DNA of 64,000 nt from Leptotrichia sp. oral taxon 498 (GTDB taxonomy: Bacteria > Fusobacteriota > Fusobacteriia > Fusobacteriales > Leptotrichiaceae), in NCBI RefSeq assembly GCF_002240055.1, contig NZ_CP016753.1:1054001-1118000 (forward strand), read 5' to 3'. The notes beneath the pieces were generated by a model. That model was not told where the DNA came from. It searched no databases and saw nothing but the letters and a program-made list of their open reading frames with translations. A program made the position numbers and the translations under genes. Positions 17,815 through 25,944 of the stretch are shown in pieces (the stretch's first letter is position 1; each line of letters begins with the position of its first letter).

Positions 17815-18195
17815 TTAAAATGGGAAATCCTCGTCATCATCATTGTCATCACTATCAAATTTAGCGTCATTATCATAGTTTTTATTACTGCTACTTTTAT
17901 TGTTGCTTTCAACGAATTCAAATCGGCTTACTAAAATATCAGTTGTGTAAATAGTTTGACCATTTTTTTCATAACTTCCTGTTCTAATACTTCCTTGAAC
18001 TAAAATTCTTTGACCTTTTTTGAAATACTCAGCTATTGTTTTAGCTGTTTTCTCCCAAGCGACACAGTTTATAAAATCAGTTCCTTCTCCGATTCTGTTT
18101 ACTGCAATGTTAAATCTTATAAATGCTTTACTTCCCGAAGTGTAATTCAATTCAGGGTCTTTCGTCATCCGACCAATCAAAATTGCGTTGTTCAT
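17815..18195 (-). CDS. ssb: Single-stranded DNA-binding protein
   Basis: 126 aa. OB fold in residues 1-100 with MNNAILIGRMTKDPEL, FINCVAWEKTAKTIAEYFKKG and a Ser/Asn/Asp-rich tail ending DDEDFPF, the protein-interaction tip. It probably coats ssDNA for ERF annealing and phage replication. Only one base separates its start from the erf stop codon. Confidence 0.96.
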   Translation of the reverse strand: MNNAILIGRMTKDPELNYTSGSKAFIRFNIAVNRIGEGTDFINCVAWEKTAKTIAEYFKKGQRILVQGSIRTGSYEKNGQTIYTTDILVSRFEFVESNNKSSSNKNYDNDAKFDSDDNDDDEDFPF

Positions 18196-18196
18196 T

Positions 18197-18784
18197 TTAT
18201 TTTTCTCCTTTTTCTCTTTTTAATATTCCACGTGCTAAGTTGCTCACTTCTTCATCAGTTAAATCTTTTATTGATTCGGCTTTATTTATTTCCAAAAAAT
18301 TATCTATTAGTTGGTGATATTTTTGAGTATGTTTTGCTATGTAGTCTTCCATATTTTTTCTTTTTTCCTCATCAGTAGCGGCTTTTTTTGTATGTTGTTT
18401 CTTATCTTTGTCAATTGTTGCATTTACTTCATCATCTTCAATGATTTCTAAAGCATTTAAATAGCAATATCTTTTTAAGTATGTGTGTGTCGAGCCTATC
18501 ATTTGCAAAGCATTTTGTCCTTTCAATGTTATTTCCGCTTTAGGTGATTCAAAAACCACAAGTTCGTCTATTTTTTCAGCATTAATTATAGTTAAAGTTG
18601 CCTTTTCTTCTAACAAATCAAATTTTGAAAAAAGTTTTAATTTGTTAAAGAGAGTATTTACTTCTGGTAAAAAATCTTTTAAATCATAATATTTAAAATT
18701 AGCAAATTTATTAAATCCACTTTTTTTTAAATTCATCTCTTGTAATTCAATTCTTGCCTGTTGTATTTTTTCGTAAATATTCAT
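18197..18784 (-). CDS. erf: ERF family single-strand annealing protein
   Basis: 195 aa. The N-terminal domain (about 1-130) has IYEKIQQARIELQ, FKYYDLKDFLP and QMIGSTHTYLKRYCYLNALEI, typical of Erf/phage recombinases that anneal complementary strands. The C-terminal part is charged and helical. It is grouped with SSB and Gp157, the usual phage recombination module. Confidence 0.9.
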   Translation of the reverse strand: MNIYEKIQQARIELQEMNLKKSGFNKFANFKYYDLKDFLPEVNTLFNKLKLFSKFDLLEEKATLTIINAEKIDELVVFESPKAEITLKGQNALQMIGSTHTYLKRYCYLNALEIIEDDEVNATIDKDKKQHTKKAATDEEKRKNMEDYIAKHTQKYHQLIDNFLEINKAESIKDLTDEEVSNLARGILKREKGEK

Positions 18785-18788
18785 ATCT

Positions 18789-19055
18789 TTACCCTTTCAT
18801 TTCTTTCAATTTTTTTATTAAATTATTTAATTTTTCAACACAATCGTCTTTGTCTAAATATAAATAACTTTCATTTAATTTTTTTCTTCCTTCTCCATTT
18901 TCTCTCCAGTATTCCCAACCTTTTTCGTAAACTTTAGCACAAATTTCGTTCGTGTGACCAAAATACTCAACAAAAATTGTATTTTTCTCTTTCGAATTAA
19001 TCTCGAGAGCTAAATCCATTATTTTCATCACTTTTTCCTTAATTTCTTTTTTCAT
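18789..19055 (-). CDS. Phage protein of unknown function, 88 aa
   Basis: Starts MKKEIKEKVMKIMDLALEIN, then a short beta region with aromatic residues (FVEYFGHTNEI, YEKGWEYWRENG) and a helical end. It begins one base after the upstream gene's stop codon. Not recognised. Confidence 0.7.
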   Translation of the reverse strand: MKKEIKEKVMKIMDLALEINSKEKNTIFVEYFGHTNEICAKVYEKGWEYWRENGEGRKKLNESYLYLDKDDCVEKLNNLIKKLKEMKG

Positions 19056-19793
19056 TTACCCACTAATCCTCTCGTATTTTTTCTTTATTCTTAAAGCTTC
19101 TTTTCTGCTATATCCTACCCATTTAATTTCTATTCCAGCCTCTTCGAACTCTAATAAACTTAAAGCTTCTTCTTCGTGATTAATTTCCCCACCTTCTGTT
19201 AAGACCTCTAGCATTTCGTTGAATTTATTCTTTGTTTTAGTTATAAAAGTTTTAACATATCTGTTTGTTAGATTTGGGAATCCTATTTTTTCCGCATTTT
19301 CTCGAAAAATATTAAAAATTCCATATAAATCTAAAAAATTTAATGTCTCCCTTTCTGTCTCTGGATAAGCACGATTGATAAAACCGCCATATTTTATCCC
19401 TAATTTTGCTGATTCCATCATATGTTTTTTTTCAAATCTTTTCACAATTTCGTCGTCATCAAATATTTTAATAAATAATTTTTCTTTATCCGAACCTAAA
19501 ATCTCATCTAAAATCCTTTTTAAACTCCTACACGCTCTTAGTATGATTTCTTCCAAGTGAAAATCAAACCACAATGTATTTTTCTCTGTCATCTTTTCAA
19601 CTTTCCCTTCGCCTTTTTTCATCTTATCAAAGTCAATATTCAAGTGAAAATATGCTTTGTAATATCCGCACAGTTTTGCTAATGAATAAATTGCCATTAA
19701 CTGTACTTCCTTTGCAGAGTCTTTTAAAACTTCTTTTGCAAGTTTTGATTTTTCTTTCTTTTGAAATTTTTTAATTCTTCTCAAACTGCTCAT
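19056..19793 (-). CDS. Phage protein of unknown function, 245 aa
   Basis: All-helical by eye, basic at the N-terminus (SSLRRIKKFQKKEKSK). The ending with WVGYSRKEALRIKKKYERISG resembles a short helix-turn motif. Its position between recombination and small early genes suggests DNA metabolism, but no motif supports a catalytic role. Confidence 0.7.
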   Translation of the reverse strand: MSSLRRIKKFQKKEKSKLAKEVLKDSAKEVQLMAIYSLAKLCGYYKAYFHLNIDFDKMKKGEGKVEKMTEKNTLWFDFHLEEIILRACRSLKRILDEILGSDKEKLFIKIFDDDEIVKRFEKKHMMESAKLGIKYGGFINRAYPETERETLNFLDLYGIFNIFRENAEKIGFPNLTNRYVKTFITKTKNKFNEMLEVLTEGGEINHEEEALSLLEFEEAGIEIKWVGYSRKEALRIKKKYERISG

Positions 19794-19802
19794 AATTTTC
19801 TC

Positions 19803-20000
19803 CTACTTTCTCAACATTTCTTTAACCATTGAAGGCAAAAGCCAAAACAGCATTCCGCACAACGCTGGAATAAAAGTTTCTCCACCGCCAATCACTCCTA
19901 AAAAATACCCTCTTTCTATCGCAGCATATCTATAAGCTGCAATAGTTAATGCGATAGTCAAAATCACTTTTACAGTATTTTTAAATATTCTCTTTTTCAT
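19803..20000 (-). CDS. Small phage membrane protein, 65 aa
   Basis: Two hydrophobic segments (VILTIALTIAAYRYAA and FIPALCGMLFWLLPSMV) with a basic start. GGAGG precedes the ATG. It lies in the early operon, far from the lysis genes, so a holin role is unlikely; exclusion or membrane attachment is possible. Confidence 0.68.
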   Translation of the reverse strand: MKKRIFKNTVKVILTIALTIAAYRYAAIERGYFLGVIGGGETFIPALCGMLFWLLPSMVKEMLRK

Positions 20001-20008
20001 TTTTCCTC

Positions 20009-20158
20009 CTAAATATATTTTTTCAATTCATTTATCACGTTTTCATAGTATCTAAAACTTTCTACTTGTTTATTGCTATGCTTTGCTTTATCATAAGCCC
20101 AAAAGCCAAATTCTTCTGTTTTTAGATTATGCTTTTTAGCTATGCTTCCAACTTTCAT
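20009..20158 (-). CDS. Small phage protein, 49 aa
   Basis: MKVGSIAKKHNLKTEEFGFWAY... The start overlaps the upstream stop (ATGA) and the pattern SIAKKHNLKTEEF looks like a short helix-turn-helix or MerR-type N-terminus. Unknown function. Confidence 0.6.
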   Translation of the reverse strand: MKVGSIAKKHNLKTEEFGFWAYDKAKHSNKQVESFRYYENVINELKKYI

Positions 20159-20292
20159 TTCGACAATTTTCTTCCTGTTGTATCTTTATATTCACTCAAC
20201 TCAAAAATGAGTTCAGCTCTTTCAGTTCCTAATTTGCTGATTTCGTCTTTAACATTGCCTCCTGCTATCCAATGCCCTTTGATTTTAATCAC
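20155..20292 (-). CDS. Small phage protein, 45 aa (start uncertain)
   Basis: The convincing part is IKIKGHWIAGGNVKDEI to the end GRKLSK, a charged helical protein. I favour GTG at 20292 because the region upstream is already used by the acidic ORF in another frame and would give an unlikely hydrophobic N-terminus. An ATG at 20361 has a good GGAGG and would give 68 aa, so it cannot be excluded. Confidence 0.5.
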   Translation of the reverse strand: MIKIKGHWIAGGNVKDEISKLGTERAELIFELSEYKDTTGRKLSK

Positions 20293-20293
20293 T

Positions 20294-20428
20294 TCAATCT
20301 GAATCCAAATTGATGTCAGTATCAAAATCATCCATTTTGTTGCATTCACTGTTGTCATCATTTTCTTCCTCCATTTCCTTAATTTCTTCTTGATCCATTT
20401 CTAACTCAAGTTTTTCTCTTATTGTCAT
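20294..20428 (-). CDS. Small very acidic phage protein, 44 aa
   Basis: MTIREKLELEMDQEEIKEME... is rich in Glu and Asp (about 19 acidic residues) and ends DINLDSD. GGGGGAGG precedes the ATG, and its start overlaps the upstream gene's stop. Such DNA-mimic-like acidity occurs in some phage anti-restriction or anti-CRISPR proteins; that is only a suggestion. Confidence 0.55.
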   Translation of the reverse strand: MTIREKLELEMDQEEIKEMEEENDDNSECNKMDDFDTDINLDSD

Positions 20429-21006
20429 AATACCTCCCCCAAAGCTCCAGCATACTCGTCTAACATTGTATTAAGTTCATCTTTTTTTACTTGAAAATCT
20501 GTGAAGAATACCGAGCCTTTTGTAAAATGTTTTTTCTGACGGGTATTTAAAAACCCGTTAGGGATTAATAATATATAAGGATTTTCTAGTTTTTTATCTT
20601 CATCTGTATTTTTTTCGTTTTCTAGAAATATCACATATAAATTTGCGCTTCCGTTACATCTTGCAGCCCAATACCTTGCATTTGAATTTTCATTTTTACG
20701 GCTTTTGAGATAAGAACTGAACTTCACATCTATGGTCATATTTTTGTACATAAAATCATATTTTGGATTATTTTGTTGCCAGTATTTATTGGCGTCAACT
20801 GCTTCTGGAACTAGCTTTTGAAAAAGTTCTTCAGCTTTTCCACCAAGCTTTGCACTTTCGCTTCCATATTTTATTTTGTCTTGAATTTTTAATACTCCGC
20901 TTGATAGTAGTTTTACATGTGCTACAAGTGCTGGCAATCCGCTTTCTTTGACTGCCTGATGAAAATTACCGCATTCTTTGTATATTTCTACAATATCTCT
21001 CTTCAT
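20425..21006 (-). CDS. Phage protein, possible PD-(D/E)xK nuclease-like fold
   Basis: 193 aa. The region around GGKAEELFQKLVP, YDFMYKNM, then IDVKFSSYL (about 55-105) has an upstream Glu and a D...DVK arrangement like a PD-(D/E)xK nuclease core. The rest has strands (ANLYVIFLEN, PYILLIPNGFL). The call is by pattern only; a structural protein or a degenerate nuclease remains possible. It overlaps the acidic ORF by 4 bases. Confidence 0.55.
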   Translation of the reverse strand: MKRDIVEIYKECGNFHQAVKESGLPALVAHVKLLSSGVLKIQDKIKYGSESAKLGGKAEELFQKLVPEAVDANKYWQQNNPKYDFMYKNMTIDVKFSSYLKSRKNENSNARYWAARCNGSANLYVIFLENEKNTDEDKKLENPYILLIPNGFLNTRQKKHFTKGSVFFTDFQVKKDELNTMLDEYAGALGEVL

Positions 21007-21278
21007 ATCTTATCCTTTCTAAAATAATTTTAATTCTTTAATTGTATATTTTACTTTTCCTGTACACAGCGCCTCTTTAACTTCCTTTTCAAAATCATTT
21101 AAAAACTTTTTCCGTTTTTTTATTTTATTTTCTATTTATATCAACCCCAAAATTGACTATTAAGAATAAATCTTGCTTCAATCCGTTTTTAAACTTTTCA
21201 AATTCTACTCTCTCAATTTCATTTTCTACCGAAAGTATGTCTATCTCTTCTCTTTCAGATTCTTTATAGATAAAGAAA

Positions 21279-21470
21279 TTAGTCTATGTCAATAATTTCT
21301 ATTTCAGAATTTTCAAAAGTTAATTCAACAATTTCTTTTTTTTCTTCTTCAGTTTCACCGTAGGAGTAAGAAATATTTATATTTTTTACTCCTTCCAAAA
21401 TTTCTCCGTTTAGTTTTGGAACTAAAACTCCAGCTTTTTTTCTTCTTTCAATTGTTATTTTATTTTTCAT
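21279..21470 (-). CDS. Phage protein of unknown function, 63 aa
   Basis: Start ATG at 21470 has GGGAGAG upstream; the longer in-frame version lacks one. Beta-rich small protein (KITIERRKKAGVLVPKLNGEI, INISYSYGETEEE, EIEIIDID). Not recognised. Confidence 0.62.
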   Translation of the reverse strand: MKNKITIERRKKAGVLVPKLNGEILEGVKNINISYSYGETEEEKKEIVELTFENSEIEIIDID

Positions 21471-21566
21471 AAAAAAATCTCTCCCATCTATATTTTTATT
21501 GTCTAAGATAACTAATATCTTATCCAAACTCACTAACTAACGTTAATGAGCTTGGTAAAACATCAA

Positions 21567-21671
21567 TTACTTTTTAAACAATTTCTTAATTCTGTTCACT
21601 AACTTTTTGCTGTTTTCTTTTCTCACTTTACTGCTGTTATCATTTACTATTTTTAATGCTTCAAATTTCAT
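21567..21671 (-). CDS. Small basic phage protein, 34 aa
   Basis: MKFEALKIVNDNSSKVRKEN... overlaps the upstream ORF by 4 bases (ATGA). A single basic helix ends KKLFKK. Coupled translation is the main support. Confidence 0.5.
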   Translation of the reverse strand: MKFEALKIVNDNSSKVRKENSKKLVNRIKKLFKK

Positions 21672-21841
21672 CTCTCTACCTCTATCCTATAATTATTTTT
21701 CTTTGCTTTTTTTATTACTTCTTTTGTACTTATCTCAAAAACACTTTTCATTCCTAGAGCCTTCAGGAGATATACTCTTAAAGGATAAAAATGTTTTCTT
21801 CGGATTATGAATTTATTATCTTTATATAAAGCGAAGTTCAT
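21668..21841 (-). CDS. Small basic phage protein, 57 aa
   Basis: MNFALYKDNKFIIRRKHFYP..., with GGGAG 8 bases upstream. Its start lies 2 bases from the next gene's stop. It ends RIEVER. Basic and probably nucleic-acid interacting; not recognised. Confidence 0.58.
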   Translation of the reverse strand: MNFALYKDNKFIIRRKHFYPLRVYLLKALGMKSVFEISTKEVIKKAKKNNYRIEVER

Positions 21842-21842
21842 T

Positions 21843-22166
21843 TTACTTGCTCCCTACTTTCTTCATCTCAAAACGAGTATTTATTGTATATCCACTCTCA
21901 TACCAGTCAACTCCTCCACCTTCCGTTTTAAATTCAAAGAATTCTGGTTCTTCTTCTTCGAATTCATAACTCTCGAAACATTCTTTTATAACTTTCTGTT
22001 CTTCTGAATCCCAGCCGTTCTCTGCAAATTCTTGCAGAGTTTCTTCTAATTGTTCATCAGTAAATTCAATTGTACCTTCGTCGTAATTTTTCACGAAAGT
22101 ACCGTTTGAAATCTGTCTCTGTATTTCGTCAGAGACAATATCTTTTATTTCTTCTAGTTCTGTCAT
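21843..22166 (-). CDS. Acidic phage protein, first gene of the leftward early operon
   Basis: 107 aa from ATG 22166 (AGGAG upstream). Very Glu-rich with Phe/Tyr (SYEFEEEEPEFFEF), ending in a small beta part with GGGVDWYESGYTINTRFEMKK. As the first gene after the leftward promoter it will be made early. Unknown function. Confidence 0.68.
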   Translation of the reverse strand: MTELEEIKDIVSDEIQRQISNGTFVKNYDEGTIEFTDEQLEETLQEFAENGWDSEEQKVIKECFESYEFEEEEPEFFEFKTEGGGVDWYESGYTINTRFEMKKVGSK

Positions 22167-22277
22167 TTTAATCACTCCTATTGTTATTGTAACTTTAAAT
22201 AAATTTTGTATCTAAAATTTAGTTACGATTTTTTTCAAAAAAAATTAAAGTTATTTGTATATCCTATTTACAAACAT

Positions 22278-22306
22278 ATTGTAACTTATTTTTAGTTACA
22301 AGTCAA
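22278..22306 (-). promoter_or_regulatory. Leftward early promoter with repressor operator in its spacer
   Basis: Read leftward: TTGACT, 17 bases, TACAAT. The spacer is an inverted repeat TTGTAACT-N7-AGTTACAA (22279-22301). The same box occurs at 24892 and 25159, and half-sites (TTGTAACT at 22187, AGTTAC at 22221) lie downstream. Confidence 0.85.
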
Positions 22307-22401
22307 GTATTTTTTTGAATTTTTTTAAATTTTTTCTAGGAAGTGTGAAAAAATGTGGTAAAATAATAATGTAAATTAATGAACGAAGGGAAGTTGAATC
22401 C

Positions 22402-22860
22402 ATGAGTTATCAAATAGAAAAATTTTTGACAGAATTTTTGAATAAGAAAAATATGACTTTAACAGAATTTTCAAAAAAAATGGAAGTTACACATGTTTAT
22501 GTATCCAACATAAAAAACGGTAAAAAAACAGCTTCCAAGAAATTTGTTGAAAACTTAATAAGGAAATTTCCAGAGTGTGCAAAAAAAGAAGAAGAATTAA
22601 TAGCTATGTTAGAAAAAGATAAAAAAATTGAAAAATTAAAAAAATTAGAAAAACAAAGAAGGGAAACAATTGGCAAAAGCGAAGAACTTGACAGGATTTC
22701 AAGATTAAACAAGAGGGAGAGAGTACAACTAGATGAAGTTATGAATAGTGCAGCCTACTTTTTTAACGATAACAGTGTAAGCGACGAGGATAAGAAAAAA
22801 TTATACGATAGTTTACAAGAACTTTTTTTTGATGCTAAAATAAAAAATAAGAGAAAATAG
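22402..22860 (+). CDS. XRE-family phage repressor (ImmR-like)
   Basis: 152 aa. An HTH domain lies at residues 1-62 (MTLTEFSKKMEVTHVYVSNIKNGKK), followed by a charged coiled region and a C-terminal helical part. Immediately followed by an ImmA-type peptidase, as in ICEBs1-like elements where the protease cleaves the repressor. It is divergent from the leftward operon, so it is the best candidate to bind the TTGTAACT boxes. Confidence 0.85.
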   Translation: MSYQIEKFLTEFLNKKNMTLTEFSKKMEVTHVYVSNIKNGKKTASKKFVENLIRKFPECAKKEEELIAMLEKDKKIEKLKKLEKQRRETIGKSEELDRISRLNKRERVQLDEVMNSAAYFFNDNSVSDEDKKKLYDSLQELFFDAKIKNKRK

Positions 22861-22869
22861 AGGATTTAT

Positions 22870-23295
22870 ATGAGAAAATGTAGAAATATGAAACTCAGAG
22901 TAAAAAATTTGGTAGAGAAATATAATACTAGTAATCCGTATATATTATGTGAAAAACTAAACATCGAAATAAGATACTTTTATTACGAAAGCATAAAAGG
23001 TTTTTTTAGACGAATATTAAAAAGAAAATACATTGTTATAAATGAAAAACTGGATGAATATTCGCAGTTAGTTGTACTATGCCACGAATTAGGACATGCG
23101 ATTTATCACAGTTCAAAAAACAAACTTCTTTTGAAAAATAATTTTCTGTGTTATACTCCAGAGTTAGAAAGCGAAGCAAATGAATTTGCTGTAGAATTGA
23201 TGAAGTATCAAGAAGAAATTAGTTATGAAGTTGCTAGAAATTGTGATTTAGGATTGCAAGTATTAGAAGAAATGAAAAGATATGTAAAATATTAA
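22870..23295 (+). CDS. ImmA/IrrE-type metallopeptidase
   Basis: 141 aa. The zinc motif HELGHAIYH (about 74-82) and a downstream ESEANEFAVELM (about 103-114) that supplies the third ligand are typical. In the family the enzyme cleaves the partner repressor after DNA damage or other signals. It starts 9 bases after the repressor gene. An alternative start is ATG at 22888. Confidence 0.9.
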   Translation: MRKCRNMKLRVKNLVEKYNTSNPYILCEKLNIEIRYFYYESIKGFFRRILKRKYIVINEKLDEYSQLVVLCHELGHAIYHSSKNKLLLKNNFLCYTPELESEANEFAVELMKYQEEISYEVARNCDLGLQVLEEMKRYVKY

Positions 23296-23445
23296 TATAA
23301 AAGCATTGATGAGACTGGCGGAGTTGAAAAGCAGATTTGAGAGATAAAATATTTGTGTTAGTAATTCCTATTATTTTTTTAACAAAATAGGAAAAATATG
23401 TTATAATACTACTATAAAGATTGAGTTTTAAAGGAGTTAATAAAA

Positions 23446-23976
23446 ATGAAAATAGGAATTTTTTTTAAGGAATATAGGAAAAAACACAAATATACATTAC
23501 AACAAATGAGTGAAAAAATAAAATATAGTACAAGCCAAATAAGTTTGGTTGAAAGAACAAACAAAGCGTCAAAAAGATTTATTGAAAATTTTTTAAAAAA
23601 GGTTAAATTAACGCAGAACGAGAAAAAAAGACTGGAGAAGGAATTAATACGAATAAAAAAAGCACCTGTTAAAGCTTCTAACAATTTTATTATTGAGAAA
23701 GAATTTTTAAAAACGGAAGAAAAAGATACAAGATTTTTAGAAGCATTGGATTATGATTATGTTCGTAGAAATGAAGTAATTTTTGCCATAAAAGATATTA
23801 TAGAGTACAATAATCTTAAAATGGCGAAAGTTGATATTTTAACAACATGGGATGAAAAAGATAAAAATAAATTAAAAAAAATGATAAAAAAATTAATTGA
23901 AAATTATAAAGAACATATAAAAAAATTGGAAAGTTATACAACAGAAGAAGCGGTAATTATTTTAGAGGAGGAATGA
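23446..23976 (+). CDS. Second XRE-family regulator
   Basis: 176 aa. HTH in residues 1-60 (FFKEYRKKHKYTLQQMSEKI, SQISLVERTNK), then a basic linker and an unknown acidic/helical C-terminal domain (LEALDYDYVRRNEVIF, ending VIILEEE). A TATAAT lies about 45 bases upstream, so it has its own promoter. Its stop is 1 base from the next gene, so the two form a pair. Confidence 0.82.
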   Translation: MKIGIFFKEYRKKHKYTLQQMSEKIKYSTSQISLVERTNKASKRFIENFLKKVKLTQNEKKRLEKELIRIKKAPVKASNNFIIEKEFLKTEEKDTRFLEALDYDYVRRNEVIFAIKDIIEYNNLKMAKVDILTTWDEKDKNKLKKMIKKLIENYKEHIKKLESYTTEEAVIILEEE

Positions 23977-23977
23977 A

Positions 23978-24793
23978 ATGTACGAATTAGATGAAATACA
24001 AGTTGGTAACAGAATAAAAATGATAGCGGAAATCAACAGAATGTCAGTTACAGAAGTAATGGTGAAAGCAACAGTTACGATGATGGCAACAGTTGTGAAA
24101 CCCAGATTAAAAGATTATGATGTTTATCTTATGGAAACAGGAAGGATAAAAGGAGTCACAATAAGAAACAAAATAGCAGGAAGAAAACCTTGGAAAGATG
24201 GAACACACGGAATTACTGATCATATAAATAATATGTTCGAGGAATATGAGTTGGAAGTTATAAACGAGGATTTTTTTAGCCATACGTTAGAGCTGATAGA
24301 CAGAACTTTAAAAGCTATATACGACGGAAATCACGGACAAAAAGTCAAAGAAATTTACGATGTTGCTTTATCTCATCCTAATTTTTTATACTCGATGTTG
24401 CAAATTGGAGTCAGATTGTTAGGTCAAAGATTGCAAGATAAGAATATAGAACTAAAGAACAAAACTTTGGATCATATATTGCAAGAAATAAAAAAGAAAA
24501 GAAATCGAATAGAAGAATTATTCAAATCCGTTAGAACAGCAGAAGATTTAAAACAAGCGTTGATTGTTTATTACGATGAAATAAATGTTTATTTTGATGA
24601 GTTTTTGGACAGAGATGTAACCGAGGGAACAAAATGGAAATCAGCTTTAGAAATTGCAGGAGAAAAGGCAATGTTGGATCAGGTTGGAGAAGACAACGTT
24701 TTGTATTTTATAGGGCAAATTATATTTAAAATTCAAGAAAGGTTTATGATAAATATTCCGTTAATTCGTCCTGAAGCAATAACGATGAAATAA
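23978..24793 (+). CDS. Unrecognised 271-aa protein paired with the XRE regulator
   Basis: No family recognised. It starts MYELDEIQVGNRIKMIAEINRMSV; the middle has WKDGTHGITDHINNMFEEYE and a long helix-rich part, and it ends with IPLIRPEAITMK. No signal peptide or transmembrane segment. A terminator follows. It lies between repressor and Cro-like gene, where lysogens often express superinfection-immunity genes. It may be the effector or target of the XRE partner. Confidence 0.7.
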   Translation: MYELDEIQVGNRIKMIAEINRMSVTEVMVKATVTMMATVVKPRLKDYDVYLMETGRIKGVTIRNKIAGRKPWKDGTHGITDHINNMFEEYELEVINEDFFSHTLELIDRTLKAIYDGNHGQKVKEIYDVALSHPNFLYSMLQIGVRLLGQRLQDKNIELKNKTLDHILQEIKKKRNRIEELFKSVRTAEDLKQALIVYYDEINVYFDEFLDRDVTEGTKWKSALEIAGEKAMLDQVGEDNVLYFIGQIIFKIQERFMINIPLIRPEAITMK

Positions 24794-24830
24794 AAATATT
24801 TATTTTGAGAAAAATAATTGTTAAAAATAT

Positions 24831-24857
24831 AAGAAGCTGTAAAGGGCTTCTTTTTTG
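24831..24857 (+). terminator. Terminator of the lysogeny operon
   Basis: Stem AAGAAGC / GCTTCTT with an 8-base loop and a T run, just before the rightward promoter. Confidence 0.82.
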
Positions 24858-24886
24858 TTGCTTTTTGTAAAAATTTAAAAAAACAC

Positions 24887-24915
24887 TTGACTTGTAACTA
24901 AAAATAAATTACAAT
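24887..24915 (+). promoter_or_regulatory. Rightward early promoter with repressor operator in its spacer
   Basis: TTGACT, 17 bases, TACAAT, with TTGTAACT-N7-AATTACAA (24892-24914) filling the spacer. It is almost the same sequence as the leftward promoter, so one repressor can silence both. Confidence 0.87.
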
Positions 24916-24933
24916 ATATAGGAGGTGAGAATA

Positions 24934-25167
24934 ATGACAATGAGCGAATATCATAAAAATGTTTATGCAAATATAGAATTTGCAAGGAATCGAAAAGGTT
25001 TAAGCAAAGGAGAGTTAGCTAATAAAATTGGAATATCAAAGTCAGCGTTATCTTTTGTTTTGAATAGATTAAAAAACGGAAAAACTATAAATACTAAAAC
25101 TCTTGAAAAGTGGGCAGTTGCTTTAAATGTACCTTTCTCATTTTTTTTTGAAGTTAAATGTAACTAA
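24934..25167 (+). CDS. Cro-like XRE regulator
   Basis: 77 aa, HTH only (ARNRKGLSKGELANKIGISKSALSFVLNRL). Start ATG 24934 is 8 bases after AGGAGG; an in-frame GTG upstream overlaps the ribosome site. First gene of the rightward operon. A third TTGTAACT-type box overlaps its stop codon, suggesting control of downstream genes too. Confidence 0.86.
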   Translation: MTMSEYHKNVYANIEFARNRKGLSKGELANKIGISKSALSFVLNRLKNGKTINTKTLEKWAVALNVPFSFFFEVKCN

Positions 25168-25179
25168 AAACAAATTACA
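25159..25179 (+). promoter_or_regulatory. Third repressor box
   Basis: TGTAACT-N7-AATTACA, the same core as the two promoter operators, over the cro-like stop codon. Confidence 0.75.
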
Positions 25180-25206
25180 GAAAAATATTGAGAGAGGAGG
25201 TGTGAG

Positions 25207-25344
25207 ATGTACAGAAAGAGCGGGAGATATAAAAATTATTGCAGAAAAAGAAAAAAACGAAAAGACAATATTCTAAAGTCTGTTATAAAAATATTAAAAG
25301 GTATGAACAGAGAAGAAAAGAAAAAACGCACAGAGTTATTTTAA
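25207..25344 (+). CDS. Small basic phage protein, 45 aa
   Basis: MYRKSGRYKNYCRKRKKRKD... has 19 Lys/Arg residues; GGAGG lies 8 bases upstream. It may bind nucleic acid. Not recognised. Confidence 0.55.
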   Translation: MYRKSGRYKNYCRKRKKRKDNILKSVIKILKGMNREEKKKRTELF

Positions 25345-25354
25345 TTTTGGTTAT

Positions 25355-25591
25355 TTAGTCAGCCATAAAGTCGTTTAAGATATTATGAAATATTTCTTGG
25401 TATGTATCTTCAGGTAATATCTTATTTAGTTGTTTTTTCAAAAAATCTTTATCTTTTAATAATTTTGAAGTTTTGTCATTGAATTCTTTTTCAGAAATTA
25501 TGTTGTTTTCAAACAGTATTTTTGCAAGTGCAGCAATTTTAATTTCTTGATAAAGATTTTCAATTAATAAATTTGCAATAATTTCGTTCAT
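25355..25591 (-). CDS. Leftward-reading unknown protein, 78 aa
   Basis: MNEIIANLLIENLYQEIK..., helical, ending NILNDFMAD. It is opposite to its neighbours and has its own upstream TATACT, which suggests an independently expressed accessory gene. AGAGG precedes the ATG. Confidence 0.6.
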   Translation of the reverse strand: MNEIIANLLIENLYQEIKIAALAKILFENNIISEKEFNDKTSKLLKDKDFLKKQLNKILPEDTYQEIFHNILNDFMAD

Positions 25592-25673
25592 AGTATACCT
25601 CTTTCCACTCTGTGCGATATTAGAAGTATATCATAAAAATTAACAATCCAAAAGAAAAGCAAGGAGGTGTGAG

Positions 25674-25850
25674 ATGAACGAGAAAATAAATTCTTATGAT
25701 TATAATGACAGAATTGACAAAGTAAGGAAACTTACAAAAGAATTTAGAGAAATTATAGAGAAAAAATTCCCAGAAATAACGGAAATAGATGTTGAATTAA
25801 TAACCGAAACACTGGGAATTGAATTGAAACATTATTTTAGAAAATTTTGA
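25674..25850 (+). CDS. Small phage protein, 58 aa
   Basis: MNEKINSYDYNDRIDKVRKL..., helical and charged; AAGGAGG upstream, the same ribosome site sequence (AAGGAGGTGTGAG) as the 45-aa ORF's. Not recognised. Confidence 0.55.
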   Translation: MNEKINSYDYNDRIDKVRKLTKEFREIIEKKFPEITEIDVELITETLGIELKHYFRKF

Positions 25851-25944
25851 TTACATACCAGGAAACCATTCTTTAGCTTCTTTAAGCATTTTGTAGGCTT
25901 TTTTCATAAGAGTAATTGAAGATGAGTTTTATATAATAGGAAAA

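Noticed and set aside
21007-21278. Reading frames on the minus strand between two early genes
   Set aside because: About 50 codons are open in each of two frames but neither has a start codon or ribosome site; probably remnants. No gene called.
25861-25920. 17-codon minus-strand peptide (MKKAYKMLKEAKEW...)
   Set aside because: Too short and without clear coupling or conservation; looks like the end of a lost gene.
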